The notes beneath the pieces were generated by a model, which had not been told where the DNA came from, did not search any database, and saw only the letters and a list, made by a program, of their open reading frames with translations. A program made the translations under genes and the position numbers. A stretch of DNA of 14,711 bases from a bacterium (GTDB lineage: Bacteria; Patescibacteriota; Saccharimonadia; Saccharimonadales; Saccharimonadaceae), in NCBI GenBank assembly GCA_020626475.1, contig JAHKZT010000012.1, forward strand, positions 1-14,711, written 5' to 3'. The first letter of the stretch is position 1, and each line of letters begins with the position of its first letter. Below, in pieces: positions 8,702-14,711 of this stretch.

Positions 8702-11176
8702 ATGGTAGACGAATTTAGTGAAATCATGAATCATCTCAGCGAAAATGCGCGCTTTGCGTTGCAGAAAGCTGACTTTTATTCCAAACGTTACAATCAGGGC
8801 TATATGGGTACCGAGCACCTCTTGATGGGAATAATGGCTCAGGACACTTCAACTGGTGCAAAGATTCTATCTAACGAGGGCGTCGACCTCGATCAAATCG
8901 AGCGTGCACAAGGCAAAGTTGCAGTTGATGTTCCGGCTGCGCCGATGGCAATGATGTCTCTTTCTGAGGCAACCGTTTTAACGCTCCGTATGTCATTAAA
9001 TTTTGTCCGTGAAAATGGTCTAGATATTGTCGGCACCGAGCACATCGTCTACTCGCTTTTGCGCCAGCCAAATTCTCGCGCGAGCGTTCTCCTGAATCAG
9101 CTTGACGTCGACCTAGATAAGGTCGCCAACGAGATTGAGGAACTCATTGAGAAGCAAGCTGACGAAGCTAAGCTTGAAGCTCAAAAACGCAAAGCTGGCA
9201 AACGCCCAACTTTTCGCTGGCTCAATAAATTTGGCACGGATCTCACTGAGCAGGCCAAGCAGGGCAAACTCGATACTGTTATTGGCCGCGATCAAGAAAT
9301 CGAACGCGCTGTAACGGTTCTTTGCCGCCGTACGAAGTCTAATCCGGTACTCATCGGTGAGGCTGGCGTTGGTAAAACTGCTATTGTCGAAGGTCTTGCG
9401 ATGCGTATCGCAAAGAATGATGTTCCTGGCGCTTTAATCGGCAAGCGTATTTATCAAGTCGACCTTAGCTCTGTTGTTGCGGGCACAAAATTCCGCGGTG
9501 AGTTCGAGGAGCGCATTAAAGGCATTATTGATGAAGCGGTCGATAATGATGATGTAATTCTATTTATTGACGAGCTCCATTTGCTTGCTGGTGCTGGCAG
9601 CGCAGAAGGTAGCATGGATGCTGCGAATATCTTGAAGCCAGCTCTTGCGCGCAATCAACTCAAGCTCATTGGTGCAACGACACTCGATGAATATCGTAAA
9701 AATATCGAAAAAGACAAAGCGCTTGCGCGTCGCTTCCAGACCGTTATGGTCAATGAGCCTTCGCCAACTATTACGCTTCGCATTTTGAAGGGTATTAAAA
9801 AGCATTATGAAGAGCACCATCAAGTTACGATTTCTGACGAAATTCTCGAAGAAGCAATCAATCTTTCTGAACGCTATATTTCTGATCGTTTTATGCCAGA
9901 CAAAGTTATCGATGTAATTGATGAAGCTAGCGCAATTGCGCGCGTCTCACTCGATAAGGCTGGCGCCAGTGTCTACAAGAAAAACAAGATTGAACTCGCA
10001 AGTTTGCAAGAAAAGATTGAGGCGGCTGCCGAAAAGGAAGATTATGAAAAAGCGGCGGAATATAAGACTCGCGCTGCGCAGCTCGAAGCTGAGCTAAAGA
10101 AACTCAAAAAGTCGAATGAAAATCTCGACAAAGCGCCTGCCGTCGCGAGCGATAATCTTGCTACTGCAATCAGTCTCAAAACCGGTATTCCAGTTAGTCG
10201 TGTGCGCGGCTCGGAGCAGGAATTGCTTTTGAATCTCGAAAGTCATCTCCAAAAAGAAATCATCGGCCAGGATACCGCAATCGAGGCTGTTTCGAAGGCG
10301 ATTCGTCGTGGCCGTTCCGGCATTGCCGACATCCATCGCCCAATTGGCTCGTTCATCTTTATGGGTCCTACTGGCGTCGGTAAGACTGAGCTCGCGAAAA
10401 CTATCGCGCGCGAAGTATTTGGCGGCGACGATGCTTTGATTAAAATTGATATGTCTGAATTTGGCGAGAAACATAATGTTGCTCGTCTTGTCGGTGCGCC
10501 AGCGGGTTATGTTGGTTACGAAGATGGCGGTAAACTTACTGAGCAAATTCGTCGCCATCCATATTCCGTCGTTCTCTTTGATGAAATCGAAAAAGCGCAT
10601 CCGGAAGTCTTTAATATCCTTCTTCAGATCCTCGAAGATGGCGAATTGACTGACGGTCAGGGCACGAAAGTGAAGTTTAATAACTCAATTATTATTTTAA
10701 CTTCCAATCTCGGCGCAGAAGATATGTATCGCGAATCAGAAATGGGCTTTACGGCGAAGACAAAGCATGACGCAAAGGAGCTTGCGGCAGAACATGATGC
10801 GAATGAAGCGGCTGCCATGAAAGCGCTTCGCAAACTCATGCGCCCAGAACTCATTAACCGTTTCGACGCTATCGTTACATTCAATGCATTGAGCGAAAAG
10901 AATGTTGAGCGTATCTTTGATAATATGGTTAGCGACCTAAAGAAGCGCCTTGCTACAAAATCAATTGGTCTTACTATCACGCCTAGTGCTCGCAAGCATC
11001 TTATCGAAAAAGGCTACGATATCAAGAATGGTGCGCGCCCGATGCGTCGCACGATTGAGGATGAGGTTGAGACTTTGCTCGCCGATAATATTCTTTCTGG
11101 TAAGCTCGACAAAGGCGATATTGCGAAAATCGAATTCCAAAAGGGTAACTTTACTCTCGTCAAAGCACGCGAATAA
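8702..11176 (+). CDS. clpC: ClpC-type AAA+ unfoldase, partner of ClpP
   Basis: A Hsp100 unfoldase that feeds proteins to ClpP. The 824 residues contain an N-terminal substrate/adaptor domain with two Clp-N repeats (about 9-145). D1 has Walker A GEAGVGKT (219-226) and Walker B VILFIDE (285-291). A UVR-like coiled region (about 433-470, [16 protein letters not shown]) is the ClpC hallmark and separates it from ClpB, which has a longer middle domain. D2 has Walker A GPTGVGKT (555-562) and Walker [12 protein letters not shown] (623-633). MGF at 681-683 matches the position of the ClpP-docking (I/L/V/M)G(F/L) loop, and a C-terminal AAA lid follows. The length is usual for ClpC. The CIRCE operator makes it a heat-shock gene under HrcA, and it shares that operator with clpP downstream. 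No terminator is visible at its 3' end. Confidence 0.96.
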   Translation: MVDEFSEIMNHLSENARFALQKADFYSKRYNQGYMGTEHLLMGIMAQDTSTGAKILSNEGVDLDQIERAQGKVAVDVPAAPMAMMSLSEATVLTLRMSLNFVRENGLDIVGTEHIVYSLLRQPNSRASVLLNQLDVDLDKVANEIEELIEKQADEAKLEAQKRKAGKRPTFRWLNKFGTDLTEQAKQGKLDTVIGRDQEIERAVTVLCRRTKSNPVLIGEAGVGKTAIVEGLAMRIAKNDVPGALIGKRIYQVDLSSVVAGTKFRGEFEERIKGIIDEAVDNDDVILFIDELHLLAGAGSAEGSMDAANILKPALARNQLKLIGATTLDEYRKNIEKDKALARRFQTVMVNEPSPTITLRILKGIKKHYEEHHQVTISDEILEEAINLSERYISDRFMPDKVIDVIDEASAIARVSLDKAGASVYKKNKIELASLQEKIEAAAEKEDYEKAAEYKTRAAQLEAELKKLKKSNENLDKAPAVASDNLATAISLKTGIPVSRVRGSEQELLLNLESHLQKEIIGQDTAIEAVSKAIRRGRSGIADIHRPIGSFIFMGPTGVGKTELAKTIAREVFGGDDALIKIDMSEFGEKHNVARLVGAPAGYVGYEDGGKLTEQIRRHPYSVVLFDEIEKAHPEVFNILLQILEDGELTDGQGTKVKFNNSIIILTSNLGAEDMYRESEMGFTAKTKHDAKELAAEHDANEAAAMKALRKLMRPELINRFDAIVTFNALSEKNVERIFDNMVSDLKKRLATKSIGLTITPSARKHLIEKGYDIKNGARPMRRTIEDEVETLLADNILSGKLDKGDIAKIEFQKGNFTLVKARE

Positions 11177-11184
11177 GCCGTTTA

Positions 11185-11193
11185 TGCTAAAAT
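11185..11193 (+). promoter_or_regulatory. extended -10 promoter of the HELLH protein gene, predicted leaderless
   Basis: TG (11185-11186) plus TAAAAT (11188-11193) lies in the 24-nt gap after clpC. Seven nucleotides separate it from ATG 11201, and there is no SD. The gene may also be reached by read-through from clpC. Confidence 0.6.
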
Positions 11194-11200
11194 TGATTTA

Positions 11201-12313
11201 ATGGATCAAAATAATCCCAATGGTTTTATTGAAAGCGAACGTGGCATTATTTTGAATGAGCCGCTTCCGGACGATAAGCCGACAGATACTACTCATCCGC
11301 AGAAGCCTGCCAAAAAGCATGAGAGCAAAATCGTTGCAGGGATCTTATTTGTAATTTTGGCGGCAGCTGTCGCATTTGCGTTGACGCAAATAGACTATAC
11401 GGCGATTACGGATAGCGTCGCCGGCAATGGCTATGAGGCTACTGACGAGCTCGCGGATATTATTGAGCAACTCGAATTAACGGACGACGGCATGCGTATC
11501 CTCAAAGCTACGCGCCCAGAATTGCAAGACAGAGATGCTTTTAATAATAGCTGCACCAATAATAACTATGAAGGCGGCGTTGTACTTGGCTGCCATACGA
11601 ACCCCGGAGGAAGGATTTACGTCTATAACGTAGAGGACGCGAAGCTTGATGGCATTCGTCAATCGATTTTGGCGCACGAATTACTGCATGCGGTTTGGGT
11701 GCGTTTATCAGACAGCGAGAAAACGGATTTGTCTACGGAGCTATATGCGGAATATGAAAAAAATGAGACTGTCCAAAAAAATATGGCGATCTATTCCGAT
11801 AACCGCGATTTGAGCGAATTGCATTCTGTTGTCGGTCAAGTTGTTCAGCCGGATCAGCTGTCGGGCGTCTTGCGCAAGCATTACGCGAAATATTTCCGTA
11901 ATCATTCGAAGGTTGTTGGTTTTTATGAAAAATACAGCGAACCATTCGAACAGAATCAGCAAAAAATCGCCACACTAAAAGAGCTAATCGCAACAAAGCG
12001 TGAAGCATATATAAAGCATATGGATGAATATACGGCCGCCAATCAGACACTTACTCAGGACGTGAACGAGTATAATTCATGCGCTCGAGTTTTAAACTGT
12101 TTTAAGACTAGGGAAGAGTTTGTTCGAAAACACGACGAGCTAAAGGCACGCCAAGAGGCGCTGAGAGTTGAGTACGAAAAACTACAGGTGGAAGTGGCGG
12201 AATTGAATGCTAAGATAAGCGAATATAACGCAATTGTGGTGCGCAACTCCGATTTGCAGGAAAGTATAAATAGTAAGCCTACTAATAAAGGCCAAGAAAT
12301 TAAAGATAATTAG
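11201..12313 (+). CDS. membrane-anchored HELLH protein, putative extracytoplasmic zinc metalloprotease
   Basis: A 370-residue protein with a polar N-tail (1-42), one membrane helix (about 44-63) and a large domain probably outside the membrane. HELLH at 159-163, within a hydrophobic helix (SILAHELLHAVW), fits the HExxH zinc motif. E207 in SELHSVVG, 44 residues after the motif's last histidine, could be the third ligand, as in gluzincins. Cysteines come as two pairs (118 and 131, flanking the segment before the motif; 294 and 300), compatible with disulfides outside the cell. Residues about 250-350 look like an antiparallel coiled coil rich in E, K and Q. I recognise no named family. It lies between clpC and clpP, and its TAG stop is inside the clpP CIRCE. 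HrcA binding there could also affect read-through. A role in envelope proteostasis is inference. Confidence 0.85.
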   Translation: MDQNNPNGFIESERGIILNEPLPDDKPTDTTHPQKPAKKHESKIVAGILFVILAAAVAFALTQIDYTAITDSVAGNGYEATDELADIIEQLELTDDGMRILKATRPELQDRDAFNNSCTNNNYEGGVVLGCHTNPGGRIYVYNVEDAKLDGIRQSILAHELLHAVWVRLSDSEKTDLSTELYAEYEKNETVQKNMAIYSDNRDLSELHSVVGQVVQPDQLSGVLRKHYAKYFRNHSKVVGFYEKYSEPFEQNQQKIATLKELIATKREAYIKHMDEYTAANQTLTQDVNEYNSCARVLNCFKTREEFVRKHDELKARQEALRVEYEKLQVEVAELNAKISEYNAIVVRNSDLQESINSKPTNKGQEIKDN

Positions 12314-12336
12314 CACTCTTGTATTTTGAGTGCTAA
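12310..12336 (+). promoter_or_regulatory. CIRCE operator (HrcA binding site) of clpP
   Basis: TTAGCACTC (12310-12318), a 9-nt spacer, then GAGTGCTAA (12328-12336): perfect consensus arms. Positions 12310-12349 match 8656-8695 upstream of clpC at 38 of 40 bases. The left arm contains the TAG stop codon of the preceding gene. Confidence 0.97.
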
Positions 12337-12347
12337 TTTACTATAAT
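12319..12347 (+). promoter_or_regulatory. clpP promoter embedded in CIRCE, predicted leaderless
   Basis: TTGTAT (12319-12324) lies in the CIRCE loop, with a 17-bp spacer to a perfect TATAAT (12342-12347). ATG 12354 begins 6 nt later with no SD. Confidence 0.82.
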
Positions 12348-12353
12348 AGAATC

Positions 12354-12938
12354 ATGAAAGATTATTTGGTTCCAACAGTTATTGAAGAAAATAATCGCGG
12401 CGAGCGCGCCTATGATATTTATTCGCGCCTCCTCAAAGAGCGTGTGATTTTTATGGGCGAAGAAGTCAACTCTGCGACTGCAAATATCGTTATAGCTCAG
12501 CTTCTGCATCTTGCCTATGAAGATCCGAAAAAAGACATTAAGCTCTATATTAATTCTCCTGGCGGTTCCGTTTATGACGGCCTCGCAATTATCGATACGA
12601 TGAACTATATCGAGCCGGATGTTCAGACGATTGGTATCGGCCTGCAGGCTTCCATGGGTGCGATGCTACTCTCGGCTGGCGCTAAAGGCAAACGTTTTGC
12701 GCTTCCGAATGCGCGTATTATGATTCATCAGCCAAGCTCTGGCACTGAGGGCAAGATTACCGATCAGGAAATCGCACTCAAAGAGGGAATTTATCTCAAA
12801 AAGGTCCTCGCCGAGATGATGGCAAAAAATACCGGCAAGACGCTTGCCCAGGTCGAAAAAGACATGGATCGCGACAATTGGATGTCTGCCAAAGAAGCTA
12901 AAGAATACGGCATTATCGACGAAGTTATCGAAAAATAA
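12354..12938 (+). CDS. clpP: ATP-dependent Clp protease proteolytic subunit
   Basis: A self-compartmentalising serine peptidase that works with ClpC. The protein is 194 residues from ATG 12354 ([12 protein letters not shown]). An in-frame GTG at 12330 lies inside the CIRCE arm, upstream of the -10, and cannot be translated from this promoter. The catalytic triad is visible: S100 in QASMGA, H125 in MIHQPSSG and D174 in DRDNWMSA. The oxyanion segment SPGGSVYDG is at 68-76. The N-terminal LVPTVIEE matches the axial-loop start of mature ClpP, with almost no propeptide. Length is standard. Its control by the same operator as clpC argues for coordinated heat-shock induction. A strong bidirectional terminator follows. 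Confidence 0.98.
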   Translation: MKDYLVPTVIEENNRGERAYDIYSRLLKERVIFMGEEVNSATANIVIAQLLHLAYEDPKKDIKLYINSPGGSVYDGLAIIDTMNYIEPDVQTIGIGLQASMGAMLLSAGAKGKRFALPNARIMIHQPSSGTEGKITDQEIALKEGIYLKKVLAEMMAKNTGKTLAQVEKDMDRDNWMSAKEAKEYGIIDEVIEK

Positions 12939-12951
12939 TTTGCCAAGAAAA

Positions 12952-12986
12952 ACACCCGAGTTTCCGGTACTCGGGTGTATTTTTTC
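12952..12986. terminator. bidirectional terminator between clpP and the convergent lipoprotein gene
   Basis: ACACCCGAG (12952-12960) pairs perfectly with CTCGGGTGT (12970-12978) around a 9-nt loop. On the plus strand ATTTTTTC follows. On the minus strand the stem runs into TTTTTCTT (12951-12944). It serves both convergent genes. Confidence 0.93.
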
Positions 12987-12989
12987 TTA

Positions 12990-13628
12990 TTAGGAATAAT
13001 AGCTTGCGATTTCCGCAGAAATCGCACGATTGAGCTCGTCGAGTTTGGCGCTAGGCGCCGTTAAGACTCGAAGCTGCCTATATAGATAATCGAGCTCGTC
13101 ATAGCCTATTATGAATGTATTTGCGCCAATGGTGGCCTTTGTCGTAAAATCGGTCGCCGAATTGTGGCGTTCTGATTCGTTCCAATTATTGTCGGCTAGT
13201 CTACCGAGCGAGATGACGTCGCCCGCGATTTTCGCATTGTCAACTAGGACTTCGATACGAAAATCATCTGACGGACTGTAGCCTACTGGCGAAATTATAA
13301 AATTGCCAGTTGTTTCGTCTAGATAATAGGCGCAACCTGCTGTTTCGATCATCGCGACAAGGTCGAATGATTCCTTGTCTTCTGTGACGAAATCCGCCTC
13401 GCTTTTTCCGTCGAAATTCCTGTAAGACGACTCTTTGTAGGCGGCCGTTTTGTCCAGCTCTGATTCTGAACTCGACTCTGGCTTCGACTCCTCGTAATGA
13501 AGTGGAGACTCGACAGCCTGAACGGATTTAACGCTAGGCTCCTCGGCGCTAGCTTCTGTTGATTTGGAATTGCAAGCTGTAGCAAAAAGCGAAAAAATAA
13601 TGCAAATTAGCACATAAAATTTCTTCAT
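12990..13628 (-). CDS. probable lipoprotein of unknown function
   Basis: A 212-residue protein from ATG 13628, with AGGAGG 8 nt upstream. The N-terminus is a lipoprotein signal peptide: MKK, hydrophobic residues 4-16, then LFATAC with C19 as the likely lipidated cysteine. The -3 residue is A, a mild departure from the usual L. Residues about 20-75 form a Ser/Glu-rich linker typical of surface lipoproteins. The remaining globular domain has a single further cysteine (99), many aromatic residues and no recognised motif. The gene is monocistronic, convergent with clpP and divergent from radA, and has the most consensus-like promoter in the window, so it may be well expressed. For an episymbiotic CPR cell this could be a surface protein facing the host, which is speculation. 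Confidence 0.85.
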   Translation of the reverse strand: MKKFYVLICIIFSLFATACNSKSTEASAEEPSVKSVQAVESPLHYEESKPESSSESELDKTAAYKESSYRNFDGKSEADFVTEDKESFDLVAMIETAGCAYYLDETTGNFIISPVGYSPSDDFRIEVLVDNAKIAGDVISLGRLADNNWNESERHNSATDFTTKATIGANTFIIGYDELDYLYRQLRVLTAPSAKLDELNRAISAEIASYYS

Positions 13629-13714
13629 ACGAATATCCTCCTATTCATAGCGCATAAAAGACTAATCTTCCGGATAAGATTTAAAAGAACTTTTGCATAT
13701 ACGCTAACCCTATA

Positions 13715-13743
13715 ATTATACCACAAGCGGCTTAAAAAGTCAA
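13715..13743 (-). promoter_or_regulatory. consensus sigma70 promoter of the lipoprotein gene
   Basis: Minus-strand TTGACT (13743-13738), an exact 17-bp spacer and TATAAT (13720-13715) with an extended TG just upstream. Transcription should start near 13708, giving an 80-nt leader that contains a 6-bp hairpin (AATCTT/AAGATT, 13681-13664) ahead of the SD. Confidence 0.85.
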
Positions 13744-13747
13744 TACG

Positions 13748-13756
13748 TGCTAAACT
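13748..13756 (+). promoter_or_regulatory. extended -10 promoter of radA, predicted leaderless
   Basis: TG (13748-13749) plus TAAACT (13751-13756), with 6 nt to ATG 13763 and no SD. It lies back to back with the -35 of the lipoprotein promoter (13738-13743), so the two polymerases may compete. Confidence 0.5.
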
Positions 13757-13762
13757 ATAAGT

Positions 13763-14711
13763 ATGGCAAAATCCAAAGCAAAATTCGTCTGTCAAAATTG
13801 TGGCGCTAGCTACGTTAAATGGGCTGGGCGTTGCGAAAATTGTGGCGAATGGAATACGCTTTTGGAACAAGAATTACCAACTGAAGCAGAAGCAAAGTCT
13901 GCATTGTCGAAGGCTGCTGTTTCTGGCAAAAAACTCTCTGCTGTTTCGATTAACGAAATTGAGCCGTCCGACGCTGGGAGCCGTTTGAAGACTGGTTTTC
14001 CTGAGCTTGATGGTGTGCTTGGTGGCGGTATCCTGCTTGGCGGCGTTGCTTTGTTGGCTGGTCAGCCTGGCATGGGCAAGTCTACGATTTTAATGCAGAT
14101 TTGTGCCACGATTTCCGGTGCTGGTCATAAAGTACTATATGTTTCCGGCGAGGAATCGGCAGGGCAGGTCAAAATGCGCGCGATTCGCCTTGGTGCCAGC
14201 TCAGATAAACTGCATTTTGCTAGCTCATCTTCTGCAAATGATATTGCGAAAACTATCGAAGAAGACGGCTATGATCTCGTAATTGTCGACTCGATTCAGA
14301 CTTTGATGATGGCGGAGATTTCTTCGGCGCCTGGCACAGTCAGCCAGGTTAGCAATTGTGGTAATCTTATTATTCGCGCTGCTAAGGCTAGCGGCACTGC
14401 TGTCATAATTGTCGGCCATGTCACTAAGGAGGGTACGCTTGCCGGTCCGAAGGTACTCGAACATCTCGTCGATGTTGTATTGAATTTTGAAGGCGACCGC
14501 TACGGTGGCTTCAAGACGATTCGCGCCGTTAAAAACCGTTTTGGTTCTACGAATGAAGTTGCTATTTTTGAAATGGCGACCGAGGGCTTAGTAGAAGTCA
14601 AGAATCCGTCTGAGGCTTTACTTTCGGAGCGTCAAAATACCGACGGCAGTATTATTATGGCGACCATCGAGGGTACGCGCCCTCTGCTTGTTGAAATTCA
14701 GGCGCTCGTTA
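13763..14711 (+). CDS. radA: RadA/Sms recombination protein, 3' end cut by the window
   Basis: A RecA-like ATPase that drives branch migration and processes recombination intermediates. It is partial: 316 residues are visible and the frame is still open at the window end. The N-terminal C4 zinc finger is intact (C10, C13, C24, C27; CQNC and CENC). Walker A GQPGMGKS is at 100-107, Walker B DLVIVDS at 171-177 and the RadA-specific KNRFG at 257-261. The Lon-protease-like C-terminal domain begins near residue 285 (LLSERQ) and continues beyond the window. The start at ATG 13763 is the first in frame and gives the usual N-terminus shortly before the zinc finger. Confidence 0.97.
   Translation, partial: MAKSKAKFVCQNCGASYVKWAGRCENCGEWNTLLEQELPTEAEAKSALSKAAVSGKKLSAVSINEIEPSDAGSRLKTGFPELDGVLGGGILLGGVALLAGQPGMGKSTILMQICATISGAGHKVLYVSGEESAGQVKMRAIRLGASSDKLHFASSSSANDIAKTIEEDGYDLVIVDSIQTLMMAEISSAPGTVSQVSNCGNLIIRAAKASGTAVIIVGHVTKEGTLAGPKVLEHLVDVVLNFEGDRYGGFKTIRAVKNRFGSTNEVAIFEMATEGLVEVKNPSEALLSERQNTDGSIIMATIEGTRPLLVEIQALV

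Noticed and set aside
9560..10995. Several long antisense frames across clpC and ligA
   Set aside because: They lie opposite strongly conserved coding sequence, have no SD or promoter and no family resemblance; they are codon-bias shadows.
12330..12353. GTG 12330 as the clpP start
   Set aside because: It lies inside the CIRCE arm and upstream of the TATAAT at 12342-12347, while ATG 12354 gives the canonical ClpP N-terminus.

Overview
The window looks like a chromosomal segment of a small-genome, AT-leaning bacterium. Candidatus Saccharibacteria (TM7) or a close Patescibacteria/CPR relative is my best guess. This rests on the gene set and style: tight packing, many small membrane or secreted proteins without recognisable family, HrcA/CIRCE-controlled clp genes and a reduced NAD-dependent DNA ligase. 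It is an inference, because no rRNA or other marker gene is present. TGA is used as a stop (end of the gene at 5305-6360), so the Gracilibacteria UGA=Gly code does not apply.

Layout. Positions 1-126 hold no recognisable gene, only a weak terminator-like hairpin and the ribosome binding site of the next gene. 127-1503 encodes two co-transcribed proteins, a membrane-anchored secreted protein and a four-helix membrane protein, closed by a terminator. 1679-2218 and 2338-2790 are two small acidic proteins that look like diverged tandem paralogues, each with its own promoter, strong Shine-Dalgarno (SD) sequence and terminator. 2976-4421 is a compact UvrD/HelD-type helicase. 4440-8332 is an overlapping trio: htpX, a six-helix membrane protein and ligA. 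A 53-residue membrane protein (8533-8372, minus) diverges from clpC. 8702-12938 is a proteostasis block: CIRCE-clpC, a membrane-anchored HELLH protein, then CIRCE-clpP. A bidirectional terminator separates clpP from a convergent lipoprotein gene (13628-12990). The lipoprotein gene diverges from radA (13763 onward, cut by the window end).

How it works together. ClpC has the ClpP-docking MGF tripeptide, and clpC and clpP carry almost identical operator-promoters, so a ClpCP protease under HrcA heat-shock control is well supported. HtpX and the HELLH protein are two further candidate envelope proteases. LigA, RadA and the helicase are DNA repair or recombination functions.

Most notable observations: (1) five well-supported first genes (htpX, clpC, the HELLH gene, clpP, radA) have a -10 element ending only 6-8 nt before the start codon and no usable SD, so they look leaderless, whereas the small accessory genes have strong SDs. 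(2) LigA lacks all four zinc-finger cysteines and contains no cysteine at all. (3) The CIRCE loop carries the -35 hexamer, and the clpP CIRCE overlaps the stop codon of the preceding gene. (4) An uncharacterised HELLH protein sits between clpC and clpP. (5) There is a tandem pair of unknown acidic paralogues. I see no CRISPR array, insertion sequence, prophage or tRNA/rRNA gene.
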